A model generated the notes under the pieces. The model worked only from the letters and a program-made list of their open reading frames with translations. It was not told the DNA's origin and ran no database searches. From a candidate division TM6 bacterium GW2011_GWF2_32_72 (GTDB taxonomy: Bacteria > Babelota > Babeliae > Babelales > CAIQNR01), in NCBI GenBank assembly GCA_945882015.1, contig CAMCVM010000002.1, forward strand, positions 1 to 51,115: a DNA stretch of 51,115 nucleotides, read 5' to 3'. Below, one piece after another: positions 1-9,142 of this stretch (positions within the stretch are counted from its first letter, which is position 1; each line of letters opens with the position of its first letter). Position numbers and translations under genes: made by a program.

Positions 1-145
1 TAATGGGGTTCCAAAACAACATTTTTATCTCTATATTAAAGAGTGTGAATGGCGGTTTAATTTTGGATCAGCTCGAAAACTATTGAAAGTGCTGAAGCAG
101 TGGGCAAAGTCAGAGAATAAATAATCTCTTAACTATGCCAGCCCC
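1..145 (+). mobile_element. 3' end of an IS1595-family-like insertion sequence (transposase C-terminus plus putative terminal inverted repeat ending ...GCCAGCCCC)
   Basis: Frame 2 reads NGVPKQHFYLYIKECEWRFNFGSARKLLKVLKQWAKSENK*, the characteristic C-terminus of IS1595/ISXO2-like DDE transposases. Host coding homology resumes at 146. Confidence 0.75.
2..124 (+). CDS. IS1595-family transposase, C-terminal fragment (5' end outside window)
   Basis: Open from the window edge to TAA at 122-124; motif GVPKxxFYLxxKECExRFN. Confidence 0.75.
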   Translation, partial: NGVPKQHFYLYIKECEWRFNFGSARKLLKVLKQWAKSENK

Positions 146-574
146 AAAAAAATTGCTGATGCTTCACAAGAATCTGAAAAATACCTTAAAGACTTATGTA
201 CTACCATTGATCCTCTCAACTTAGCTTCTCTGTTAGTTTCTGCCCGATTTTTAGAAATTAGTCCAGAAATACAAATAATTATGAGCGAAACATTAACCGA
301 ATCTGTTCTTAAAAAATCTTCTGATGATCCTTTTGCCGACCTAGGATTGCAACCTAATGGTGATCTTGATTTACGTCGAGGCAATATAATACCGCCTCAC
401 CATTTTGAATTGTTAAAAAAAATTGATGATGCTTCAAAAGAATCTATGGAAGCACTTAAAGAAGCTTGTGTCTCGATTGGGTCTTTAGATTTAGGATCTC
501 TTTTGCAGTCAGCCCGACTTTTAAGGATTGATCAATCCACACAAACGACAATGATACAAACGCTAACCGAATCA
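146..574 (+). repeat. Two copies of a 53-aa repeat (146-304 and 416-574, period 270 bp)
   Basis: KKIADASQESEKYLKDLCTTIDPLNLASLLVSARFLEISPEIQIIMSETLTES aligns without gaps to KKIDDASKESMEALKEACVSIGSLDLGSLLQSARLLRIDQSTQTTMIQTLTES. Confidence 0.85.
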
Positions 575-1600
575 CTCTGTCAAAATCCTTCTAATGCTCC
601 TTCTATAGATCAACAATTAAAGATTGATCCAATCAGCAAAGTTGCTGTTATAGAAGGAATAATAAAAAGAGGTTTTCCAACCGCGTCTATTAAAACCGTT
701 TCGCCTATTGAAGGAATATCTATAAGTCCTGATGCAAAATGGATAATAACAACCCATATAGGCGATGAACATCCGAATCTTTTTCGAACGACGCCAGAGT
801 TATCTTGCTTAGGCAAGCTGCCTTTTTTTGGTTGGAAACCTCAGAAAATATTTTTTGATGAAAGAGAAACAATAACTATTGTAACAGAACATGTTATTGT
901 AGCTTTTAACACTGACGATCTGACAAGTTCTGTGATTACTAGAAAAAAAGCTGATCAGCTTTTCACTTTTAGAAATCAAGATAATACTATTCACGATGCA
1001 AAACCTACATCTGGTTATGAACAAGTCACAATACTTTATAAAGATAAAAGACTGGAAACTCTTACAAAAAATCACATTCCCTTACCAACTCGTTTACCAG
1101 ATAACAGTGATGGGCTATTTAATCTTTTTGCATACCACCCTGATTATTCGAACAACTCTGTGGTAGCTACAACAGAGTTTAGGAAGCCTGATACAACACA
1201 AATATGGAATCACCTTACAGGGCAAACTCTTTATAGTGTAAGAACAACAGAACAAGAACCTATCGTTGCAATATCATTTAAACAGCTTTTTGCCAATATG
1301 GTTCTTGCTTTAAGACAAGAGAAAAGAGTAACTTTCTGGCATCATGAAGATCCTTCAAGTCCTTATGAAACGCACGATTCAAAAGAACCTATTAAGGCAA
1401 TGTCCGTATCAAAACCGCATAATTTTTTTTATAGTCATCCAGACCCAAGAGTTCAAGCTTGTTTGAGCCCTGATGGTAATTTTCTAGCTCTAGGAACAAC
1501 TAATGCTGATGAAACTGGAACAGTTGAGTTTTCAAGTAATCCTAAAAAACTTAACGTACCCTCAATTGTAGCAGCGTTGGATATGATTCATTCGAATTAA
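281..1600 (+). CDS. Degenerate WD40/beta-propeller-like protein, probably 5'-truncated by the adjacent IS
   Basis: ORF with propeller-like segments (GISISPDAKWIITTH, TQIWNHLTGQTLYSV, ACLSPDGNFLALGTTN). The same frame is open upstream to 125 without an ATG and encodes a 53-aa repeat homologous to codons at 416-574. Confidence 0.6.
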   Translation: MSETLTESVLKKSSDDPFADLGLQPNGDLDLRRGNIIPPHHFELLKKIDDASKESMEALKEACVSIGSLDLGSLLQSARLLRIDQSTQTTMIQTLTESLCQNPSNAPSIDQQLKIDPISKVAVIEGIIKRGFPTASIKTVSPIEGISISPDAKWIITTHIGDEHPNLFRTTPELSCLGKLPFFGWKPQKIFFDERETITIVTEHVIVAFNTDDLTSSVITRKKADQLFTFRNQDNTIHDAKPTSGYEQVTILYKDKRLETLTKNHIPLPTRLPDNSDGLFNLFAYHPDYSNNSVVATTEFRKPDTTQIWNHLTGQTLYSVRTTEQEPIVAISFKQLFANMVLALRQEKRVTFWHHEDPSSPYETHDSKEPIKAMSVSKPHNFFYSHPDPRVQACLSPDGNFLALGTTNADETGTVEFSSNPKKLNVPSIVAALDMIHSN

Positions 1601-1626
1601 TAAAAAATGCAAAAAAGGAGATCGTC

Positions 1627-1875
1627 ATGAAATTATCAATACTAAGCTTTCTGTTGTTAGTTATTTTTTCTCAAACAATGTATTGCGCTTATAGGGAACA
1701 TAATAACCAATTTCCAGAAGACAAAGAACTTCAAAACCTGCTTGCTTCATATAAGTTCATGGATAGAAAAAGCCATTTATCAATCTGTAAAAGCTATTTG
1801 AAAGGGCTTAAAGGACAGTTAGAAAAAGATTTACAAGCACGAAATGTAAGAATTAAAAGATATGATACAAAGTAA
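1627..1875 (+). CDS. Small secreted protein (82 aa)
   Basis: RBS AAAAGGAG upstream; signal peptide MKLSILSFLLLVIFSQTMYCA. Confidence 0.65.
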   Translation: MKLSILSFLLLVIFSQTMYCAYREHNNQFPEDKELQNLLASYKFMDRKSHLSICKSYLKGLKGQLEKDLQARNVRIKRYDTK

Positions 1876-1878
1876 TCA

Positions 1879-2532
1879 TCACTTAATTTCTAGAAATCTT
1901 TTTTCAAGCAAATCAGAACGCTCAATTGATTTTCTTAACCATTCAAGGAACAAGTTTTCTTGTTCCTGTTGGTTTAATTGCCATGCAACATCAGAAGCTC
2001 TTAAACGTGTACTTAAACTGTAAACACACAAAGCAACAGACACTGAAACATTAAAACTTTCGGTAAATCCTGACATGGGAATTTTAATCAGTTCATCAGC
2101 TTGATCAATGGTTTGTTGCGTTAATCCTTCTTGTTCTGTTCCAAATAAAAGCGCTATTTTTTGATCAAGGTTAGTTGTTTCAAGGGTCTTGGTGGCATGT
2201 GGAGAAGTTGCAACAATTTTATAACCAGCCTGCTTAAGTGTTGTAATGCAATCTTGTGATGTTTTATGTTCTTGTAACGTCAGCCATTTTGAAGCCCCTG
2301 AGGCAACGGTGTTTTTGACATCAAACTTATTTTTACTCGTGACACAGTGAATGTCCTGTAGTCCAAACGCTTCACAAGAACGCACAATAGCTGAAGCATT
2401 ATGTGATTGATGCACATCCTCTAAAGCAACAGTTATGTAACGTGTTCTTAATGCCACGAGTGCTTGTATTTTTGCTAACCGATCAGGCGTTACAAATTGA
2501 CTCAGATAAGTAATTAATGGTTTGTTATTCAT
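1879..2532 (-). CDS. trmH: TrmH-family (SpoU) tRNA/rRNA 2'-O-methyltransferase
   Basis: SPOUT motifs: HNASAIVRSCEAFG, LLFGTEQEGL, IPMSGFTESFNVSVSVALCVY. Confidence 0.9.
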   Translation of the reverse strand: MNNKPLITYLSQFVTPDRLAKIQALVALRTRYITVALEDVHQSHNASAIVRSCEAFGLQDIHCVTSKNKFDVKNTVASGASKWLTLQEHKTSQDCITTLKQAGYKIVATSPHATKTLETTNLDQKIALLFGTEQEGLTQQTIDQADELIKIPMSGFTESFNVSVSVALCVYSLSTRLRASDVAWQLNQQEQENLFLEWLRKSIERSDLLEKRFLEIK

Positions 2533-2649
2533 AATAAAAAGAGTATAGCATCTAATTACGTGCCGTCTAAAATAAAAGTTTTACAGCGCACAAAAAATAA
2601 GTTATACCTTGTCTGTCTTCTTAATCGATTATAGCATTAGGAGAGAGTT

Positions 2650-3453
2650 ATGCTGTATCTTAGAAAAATCTATACCCTTCTTATTTTTAGTCTTTTTTAT
2701 ACTTCAATGGCGCTTGATAAAGAACTGCCATGCCCGCCCGGCACAATTCGTGACTGGTGCTGCAAACCAGGAGAAACAACTTTGGAGCTCGGATGTGTTT
2801 TTAATAAAGCTCTTAAAGATCCAAACATGCCATTAAATGTACAAATAGACATTCAAAACTCTGCCCATTCTGGTTCCCATTCTGGGAACGAAAACCAAAA
2901 TACCAGCCCCTCAAATTTTTCAAGCACTATCAACTGGCCGCAACAACAGGTTCAGGCATTCTTTTCTCGTTCTTGGCAAGAAATGCTCCTTTCGAAAGAA
3001 ATATTAATCACTACAACCACTTTGTCTCTTTCAACTTATTTGTATCTTTATTATCAACTTAAAAAAGCTATCTGGTTAATGCGTGACAAAGGGTCATGGT
3101 GTAATTGGAAAGCAGAAGCACCCTTTGAAACTTTTAAAAATGGAGACAAAAAAGAGTTAGCTCAAGAACTATTAGAATCTATTCAAACGCGATATTTAAA
3201 TAGTTCAAACCCCACAGATCATGTCGGACCACTTAATAGTTTTTTAGAAGATTATCGCAGAGAATTGTATATTTTTAGATCATATTTTTTTATAGCTACA
3301 TGGATTAAACGATTACACCTTACTAAAATTTTTCCTGTTAATAATCAAGACATCGAGCTCTTAAAAGAAAAAATCGAACGACTCTGTTATATCAAAGCTA
3401 TTTTTTTTGAATGGACAAATGAGTACAAAACAAGACATGTTAAGCTTAATTAA
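2650..3453 (+). CDS. Hypothetical exported/membrane protein with Cys-rich N-terminal region
   Basis: RBS GGAGAG before ATG 2650; N-terminal hydrophobic segment; internal TM segment. Confidence 0.65.
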   Translation: MLYLRKIYTLLIFSLFYTSMALDKELPCPPGTIRDWCCKPGETTLELGCVFNKALKDPNMPLNVQIDIQNSAHSGSHSGNENQNTSPSNFSSTINWPQQQVQAFFSRSWQEMLLSKEILITTTTLSLSTYLYLYYQLKKAIWLMRDKGSWCNWKAEAPFETFKNGDKKELAQELLESIQTRYLNSSNPTDHVGPLNSFLEDYRRELYIFRSYFFIATWIKRLHLTKIFPVNNQDIELLKEKIERLCYIKAIFFEWTNEYKTRHVKLN

Positions 3454-3493
3454 CCATTATACTTCTTATAAACAGCTTGTTAATTATTTCTAA

Positions 3494-3522
3494 TTGACAT
3501 AAAACCTATTTATTGCTATACT
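3494..3522 (+). promoter_or_regulatory. Sigma70-type promoter, TTGACA-17-TATACT
   Basis: TTGACA 3494-3499, 17-nt spacer, TATACT 3517-3522, upstream of start 3561. Confidence 0.75.
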
Positions 3523-3560
3523 TTATCTTAACGAATTAAAAATTAGTGAGAGGTTATAGC

Positions 3561-4916
3561 ATGAAAAAAATGTTTTTTTCTGGGTTATTTATATTGATAG
3601 CAAATTCTTTAGATGCAGCTGAACATGAAATCTTTAAAGATAACTCCCTCGGTTCCAAAGTGTTCTCTATGCCTCAACAAAGGGATCAAGACGACGATCG
3701 TCAATTTCCCTCTTTCATTTTTACCCCTCCAGATAAATCTGCTGCAATTCCCAGATATTCAAGAATTTCTTTACCTACAGATGGTGCACCGCCTGCGCAA
3801 TTGCCACGCCTCGAAGTGAAAAAAGCAACAAAAGAAAATCAATCTGCTGGCCTTTCTTTTGCCCAACAAAGAGAAATGTTTGATGGGCTTAATAGAAGAA
3901 TCGATCAACCATCTATACCAGAACTTCCTCCCTATTTAGACGCAGCTACTAGTCTACCTTTTTTACCAGGTCTTGAGTCAATAATAGATGGACCAAACCC
4001 TCAAGATAGTACCAATTTGCCTGTTGATCCCCATCTTAGAGAAGCCGAAGTGGATATTGATCGTTTCTTTGGTAATATTCCTAACCTTGCTGTTTCTAAT
4101 CAATCAGAAAGCTTTCAGCCCAGTCAAGCACAGGGTCCGGTTGAACAAACTATTTCTAATCCGCAAGCATTACAGACTGTATCTGGTAGTGCAATTACTA
4201 GCTCAACACCACCTTCAAGCAGTAAATCTTTTGGTGACTTTCAACAAACAGTAGATTCAGCTAAAGATGGAATCGGTGAACAATCTTTATCAAAACTTAA
4301 TAAAAAGGATAAGAATTTTTATGATCAGTATCTTAAAAAAATAAGCCTACCAGATGCCAGTGAAATTAAAAAAAAATTAATGGATAATTTTACAAGAGAA
4401 AATGATCAATACTCTTGTATTCTGTGCAAACAAAAATACCCACTAGATAAAGAAAGAACATCTTTAGCGCGCCATTTAAGAATAAGGCATCAACAACAAT
4501 GGAGCTGTCATGTCTGTGGAGAAACGCTTATAGAAAAATATCAAGCTAAAAGACATCTTAAATCATTTCATCCTGAGAAACTAAGAGATCTTCAGGCTAG
4601 TCAAGCACAGATTCCGACTGAACAAGCTGTTTCCGCTGCGCAAGCGTTAGCGACTGTATCTGGTGGTGCAATTACTAGCTCAACAACAGCTTCAAGCAGT
4701 TTGCCTCAACCGAATAATCCTCAAAATATCCCTTTACCAGCTCCTATGTTATCGAATCAAGCAAGCGGTTTTCAGGGTGATGGATTTACATTAGAAGATC
4801 TTGCTCTTTTAGCGCAAATTGAACAAGAACAAAATCTTGCCTTACAAGCTGTTTCCGCTACGCAAGCATTACAGCCTGTATCTGGTGGTCCAGTTAGTAG
4901 CGCAATAATACCTTAA
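3561..4916 (+). CDS. Exported C2H2 zinc-finger protein with internal Ser/Thr/Ala-rich repeats; C-terminus truncated by apparent frameshift
   Basis: Start ATG 3561 after GAGAGG (the track's 3546 GTG overlaps the RBS). Signal peptide MKKMFFSGLFILIANSLDA. Fingers YSCILCKQKYPLDKERTSLARHLRIRH and WSCHVCGETLIEKYQAKRHLKSFH. Confidence 0.8.
   Translation: MKKMFFSGLFILIANSLDAAEHEIFKDNSLGSKVFSMPQQRDQDDDRQFPSFIFTPPDKSAAIPRYSRISLPTDGAPPAQLPRLEVKKATKENQSAGLSFAQQREMFDGLNRRIDQPSIPELPPYLDAATSLPFLPGLESIIDGPNPQDSTNLPVDPHLREAEVDIDRFFGNIPNLAVSNQSESFQPSQAQGPVEQTISNPQALQTVSGSAITSSTPPSSSKSFGDFQQTVDSAKDGIGEQSLSKLNKKDKNFYDQYLKKISLPDASEIKKKLMDNFTRENDQYSCILCKQKYPLDKERTSLARHLRIRHQQQWSCHVCGETLIEKYQAKRHLKSFHPEKLRDLQASQAQIPTEQAVSAAQALATVSGGAITSSTTASSSLPQPNNPQNIPLPAPMLSNQASGFQGDGFTLEDLALLAQIEQEQNLALQAVSATQALQPVSGGPVSSAIIP
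4121..4223 (+). repeat. Copy 1 of a ~103-bp coding repeat
   Basis: cagtcaagcacag...gtatctggtagtgcaattactagctcaacaccaccttcaagcagt; homologous to 4598-4700 and partly to 4845-4921. Confidence 0.85.
4598..4700 (+). repeat. Copy 2 of the ~103-bp coding repeat
   Basis: tagtcaagcacag...gtatctggtggtgcaattactagctcaacaacagcttcaagcagt. Confidence 0.85.
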
Positions 4917-5033
4917 GCAGTGATTCTTTTGAAATATGTGAAAACTGTAACCAAGTCTTTCCTTCAAAAAGTAACACAGAAAGACATAAAAATACTGAGT
5001 CTTCTACTTGCAAGTAAAATTGAAAACCTCTTT

Positions 5034-6701
5034 TTAATTAGCCCCACCCGTTATGCCAAGCCGTGAGATAAAGTATTTAATATCATCATCTGCAAAACGC
5101 AACCCGACACCAAAGAAGGTATTAATGTTATGACGACTGATAAAGTCATCAGCACCAAAATTAACATAAAAGTTACGTAACAAGAACACACGGTTGATCC
5201 ACTTAAGGTGAGGTCGTTGGTCATTAATTCGATCTCTGCCGCGCATATCAAAGGCTTCAAATGAAGAAACCCAACGCAATTTTTCAGTACCAAATGGAAT
5301 ATCATAATCAACCCCAACTCCAAATGATCCATCAAATAATCCAAATCTAAATGCTACATCGGTAAATGATTTACCAAACTGGAATCCAAACCGTTTAGTG
5401 TCACGAGTTCTTACTACTTCTTCAATACGAGGAGCAAATTCAAGCTCTCTAAATTCATTTCCAGCAGTTAATGTTCCCAATTTTTGAGTAACATTCATCT
5501 TATTGCCATCAGCATCATACCACGTTCTGTCGCTGACTGTTCTGGCAATTGAACCTTTGTTTGAACCCATTAACTGTAAGAGATAGAAATGGTCTTGATT
5601 TGGATGAATGCGAATATCAAAGTATCCTTTTGAATCCTTGAATTCAAAATTTTCTGCAGGACTGTACATGCTTTCAAAGTGAGAATCAAACACTATTCCT
5701 AAACTTTCCACTTTAGAGAAATAATTTTTAAGTCCTTGTACTGCAACTTTAAGATCGTTATATGTTTGGTCTTCATTGACTAATTTACCAATCAAACCTT
5801 TTCCATCATCTATTTTACCTACTACAGAACCAAAACTTCTAAAGCCATCACGTGTTTGCAATGCCGCTTCTTCAATCGCATCAGCGGTGCTTTCAAGTTT
5901 GTCTGCAATGCCACCAAAGTCACGATCAAATACATTTGCAATACGTTCTACGTTTTTGTCAAAAGAAGGTAATGTTTCGTCGGTGAGCTTTGTAGCCAAA
6001 CGATGGAAATCGTCTTTTAGTAATGGCATTGTTTCGCGCATTTGGTGTGCAAAATCACGAACGTCTTTAATAATTCCGCCAACGTCATCTTCATGGGTGG
6101 TAATAATGCGATCAATAACTGTAGAAAATGAAGCGATACGAGCAGCTGCAGTATGAAAATCTATCATAATATCTTGAATACGCTGCTTGCCGTCTGGGGC
6201 AACTAATGAATCTTTAATTGAGCCAGTAATGACTTCTACATGGTTTGCAATAACTTTAAATTGTTGTAACAAATCATCAATTGAAACTGGTGATGTTCCA
6301 GGTTTACCCAGCGGTGCTCCATATTGTAATGGCGGAGCAAGAGGATCACCTGGAGTTATTTCAAGATACTTAACCCCTAATAAACCATCTTGACGAACAA
6401 TTGCATACGCATCTGCTCGTAGTTGATATTTTTTAAGAACCATTACTTCTGCTTTTGCTTGATAATGAGCTGAGTCGTCTGTAAGACCAAGATCAATAGC
6501 TTCAACCCATCCAACTTTTACACCAGCGATTTTAACATCGGCTTTTTTTGCTAAACCCGAAACATCGGTAAAATAAACAAATTGTTTTCTATAATTTCCT
6601 GTGTCTAAGCGAAAGACCCCAATATGAAATGTCATATAAAAAAAGAGAGCCAGCGCTCCAAGAACAAATATTCCGACACTGGTTTCTGTATTTATTCGCA
6701 C
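5034..6701 (-). CDS. MCE-domain (MlaD-like) protein with long helical region and predicted C-terminal beta-barrel
   Basis: N-terminal TM plus MCE core (FTDVSGLAKKADVKIAGVKVGWVEAIDLG; GVKYLEITPGDP); amphipathic middle; beta-rich C-terminus (FRFGLFDGSFGVGVDYDIPF...FYVNFGADDF...FFGVGLRF). Confidence 0.85.
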   Translation of the reverse strand: MRINTETSVGIFVLGALALFFYMTFHIGVFRLDTGNYRKQFVYFTDVSGLAKKADVKIAGVKVGWVEAIDLGLTDDSAHYQAKAEVMVLKKYQLRADAYAIVRQDGLLGVKYLEITPGDPLAPPLQYGAPLGKPGTSPVSIDDLLQQFKVIANHVEVITGSIKDSLVAPDGKQRIQDIMIDFHTAAARIASFSTVIDRIITTHEDDVGGIIKDVRDFAHQMRETMPLLKDDFHRLATKLTDETLPSFDKNVERIANVFDRDFGGIADKLESTADAIEEAALQTRDGFRSFGSVVGKIDDGKGLIGKLVNEDQTYNDLKVAVQGLKNYFSKVESLGIVFDSHFESMYSPAENFEFKDSKGYFDIRIHPNQDHFYLLQLMGSNKGSIARTVSDRTWYDADGNKMNVTQKLGTLTAGNEFRELEFAPRIEEVVRTRDTKRFGFQFGKSFTDVAFRFGLFDGSFGVGVDYDIPFGTEKLRWVSSFEAFDMRGRDRINDQRPHLKWINRVFLLRNFYVNFGADDFISRHNINTFFGVGLRFADDDIKYFISRLGITGGAN

Positions 6702-6714
6702 AATATTCCTTCAC

Positions 6715-7773
6715 TCAAAGCCAGTATATTTTTTTTACTTCAAATATCTCTTCTTGCTCGTGCCATCTTCGAGCAATTATTGCAACAAGCTTTTGTTCCA
6801 CTTGAGCTACCTTTGCATAACATAACACAGAAAAGACCCGTGGCTCAAATTTTAAGCTAAACAAAGGAGTCAACTCTTTTGGTAAATCATTATAACTTAC
6901 CCCGTAAATCGGTTTTAAAAATGTATCCCAATCTTTTTGCCAATTTGCACTCGTAAGAGAAAACTTTTCAATAATTTTATCAATTAGTTCTTGATCTACT
7001 GATTTTAAAAGCGATTGAGCATTAAGTCGATAAATTATTTGTAATGCAGCAGAAAACAATAAAGGATTAACTGTTGGTTGATCTTGCCATAACGTAAAAA
7101 GATCTGCCAAGCAAATTTCTTGTCGTTGCCCTTCTTCTTGTGGAATATAAAATAATTGATTACGTAATAATTTTACTTCTTTTGCTGTAACCAATTGGGT
7201 AATTTCATGGGGAATGAATTTTTGTTCTTTGATAAAACTGGTCACGGATTCAAAAAAATTAGGTCCGCCTGAAACTTGCACAATTGATTCAAATAAATCC
7301 TTAAAAAAAGCTGCTCCATCAAAATTGATTGATTTATTACTCTTGAATGTTTTTTGATCGTAATCAATTAAAGCATTTAAAGGAATTTTACCATCTTCAC
7401 AGGTAATACAGATCGAAAGTTCCCCTTCAAACCCATCTTGAGTTTGTGTAAAGCTAAATTTTTGCCATTTATTTTTAACGGTTAATAAAACTTTTAATAA
7501 CTGCTTTGCTTGCATTTCTGGGTTCTGCTCATTCTTTTGTGCATCTTTTTTTTCAGTTGGGGGAGTCAGTTTTTGATCTTGTAGCGCAAGCTGATTAAGA
7601 GCAAGAGCAATACCAGATTGCGCCAACTGCTTTGCATGCTCTCTTTGAATAACAACCGGAATAAAACTATTGTATAATACTGCTTTATAATAAATTTGAG
7701 TTACTAAAATAACTGCCATAGTGAGCATAAAAAATACCGCCAAAAGAATAAACCCTGGTTGTTGCTGCTTCAT
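6715..7773 (-). CDS. gspK: GspK-like minor pseudopilin (type II secretion)
   Basis: Start MKQQQPGFILLAVFFMLTMAVILVTQIYYKAV (ATG 7773, ATGA overlap with upstream gene); last in F-G-H-I-J-K order. Confidence 0.7.
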   Translation of the reverse strand: MKQQQPGFILLAVFFMLTMAVILVTQIYYKAVLYNSFIPVVIQREHAKQLAQSGIALALNQLALQDQKLTPPTEKKDAQKNEQNPEMQAKQLLKVLLTVKNKWQKFSFTQTQDGFEGELSICITCEDGKIPLNALIDYDQKTFKSNKSINFDGAAFFKDLFESIVQVSGGPNFFESVTSFIKEQKFIPHEITQLVTAKEVKLLRNQLFYIPQEEGQRQEICLADLFTLWQDQPTVNPLLFSAALQIIYRLNAQSLLKSVDQELIDKIIEKFSLTSANWQKDWDTFLKPIYGVSYNDLPKELTPLFSLKFEPRVFSVLCYAKVAQVEQKLVAIIARRWHEQEEIFEVKKIYWL

Positions 7774-8732
7774 GGCTTTACTCCTTGCAGTACTGGACCA
7801 GTAACCACTGGATCTTTTACGCTTTTGACAGTCCATTGACTCAATTTATTTTGTAAATCGTCACTTAATGTATTTTTTTCCATAACTTTTTTTAACGGGT
7901 CGTTGTCAGCTTGATCTTGCTGCCCAAATAAAGATTGTCTATTTTCAAGAACAACTGGCTCAAAACCATAACAAGGAGCAAACATACAGCGATAGGTTGA
8001 TTCTGTTTTATTCTGATTATAGAGCACCAATTGCATACTGATAAATTGGGGCAAAGCTGGCAGTGTCTGTTCTTTTTGTTCTGATTGTTGCTGATCCCAT
8101 GTATCAAACTTTTTAAATACTTTTTTCTTGTTGTTTATTTCTTTTTCTTGAGTTTTTTGTTCTTTATTATTATCTGGTTCAGGTGAGGCTAAAAACTCAA
8201 CGGTCAACGATTTAATACCGGCAATAACCACAAATCCTTTGCTCGACTCATATTCTTTTTGCATACTATCTGGAATTTCTTTACGCATTAAAGCAAATGC
8301 CCCCGGCATACCTTTATCTGGAACAACTGTATAAACAATACGTGCTGAATGTGCTTTTGCCATATTATAAACCGTTAAAGGATTTGAGGTAATAAAAGTC
8401 AGTAAGCCTAGTTGTCCATTACTATTCTGACTATAAAATGCTTTTTCAGGCGTTACTATTTTTTTCTCTTCTTTTTTTTCTGGATTTTTATTAACCAGTT
8501 CTGTTTTTTGTGCTTCTTTTTCAAGTGGTACCAATTCAGGAACAAATGCCCCTGAAAGTTCTTTTTCTAAAAGATTTTTAAAGACAATAACACGCATATC
8601 AAGTGTACTAATCTGATCAACTCTTGTCAGCGTATTGGTCAACTGATAGAGCGATTGCATCAAAAGTCCACCCAGTAAGGTTGAAATTGCCAAAGCAATC
8701 ATAATCTCTAAAGGAGTAAAGCCTTTTTTCAT
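7770..8732 (-). CDS. gspJ: GspJ-like prepilin protein
   Basis: Prepilin N-terminus MKKGFTPLEIMIALAISTLLGGLLMQ; ATGA overlaps on both sides. Confidence 0.65.
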   Translation of the reverse strand: MKKGFTPLEIMIALAISTLLGGLLMQSLYQLTNTLTRVDQISTLDMRVIVFKNLLEKELSGAFVPELVPLEKEAQKTELVNKNPEKKEEKKIVTPEKAFYSQNSNGQLGLLTFITSNPLTVYNMAKAHSARIVYTVVPDKGMPGAFALMRKEIPDSMQKEYESSKGFVVIAGIKSLTVEFLASPEPDNNKEQKTQEKEINNKKKVFKKFDTWDQQQSEQKEQTLPALPQFISMQLVLYNQNKTESTYRCMFAPCYGFEPVVLENRQSLFGQQDQADNDPLKKVMEKNTLSDDLQNKLSQWTVKSVKDPVVTGPVLQGVKP

Positions 8733-9142
8733 GATTCTTTTTTCGTTTGAGATTGAGGTCTATACAGTAATTGATTAATAACAAATTCTTTTTCAGTCGT
8801 TGCTTGCCATCTTCCTGTTACTGTTTGTATATATAAATCTTTAAATCGCTCAAGTTGCCCCCTTGCCGGGCTTACTTGATATAAAATATCCATTGATGGA
8901 CCTTGAATCTGAGTGCGTTGTTCCGTTTGATCTTGTTCAAGTGGTTGAGTATGAGTGGTTAAAAGCGCAACTTCTAACGGCAAAAAATGTTCAATTTTTT
9001 CTTTATTAACAATAACACGATTAAATAGGTTATAATTTAACAATAAAAGAGGAGTTAACAGTATTGCCATAATAGCAACTGCAATGACTGCCTCCATTAA
9101 CATAAAACCTTTAAACAGTTTCTGGGTTTTTAAATTCTTCAT
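8729..9142 (-). CDS. gspI: GspI-like prepilin protein
   Basis: Prepilin N-terminus FKGFMLMEAVIAVAIMAILLTPLLLL; gene order. Confidence 0.6.
   Translation of the reverse strand: MKNLKTQKLFKGFMLMEAVIAVAIMAILLTPLLLLNYNLFNRVIVNKEKIEHFLPLEVALLTTHTQPLEQDQTEQRTQIQGPSMDILYQVSPARGQLERFKDLYIQTVTGRWQATTEKEFVINQLLYRPQSQTKKES

Noticed and set aside
133-384. 83-aa ORF on the minus strand
   Set aside because: Antisense to the repeat-encoding frame that aligns with the downstream copy; no RBS support
2609-2836. 75-aa ORF overlapping the start of CDS 2650-3453
   Set aside because: The 2650 frame has the RBS, a signal peptide and much longer coding sequence
5776-6156. 126-aa plus-strand ORF
   Set aside because: Shadow ORF opposite the MCE gene
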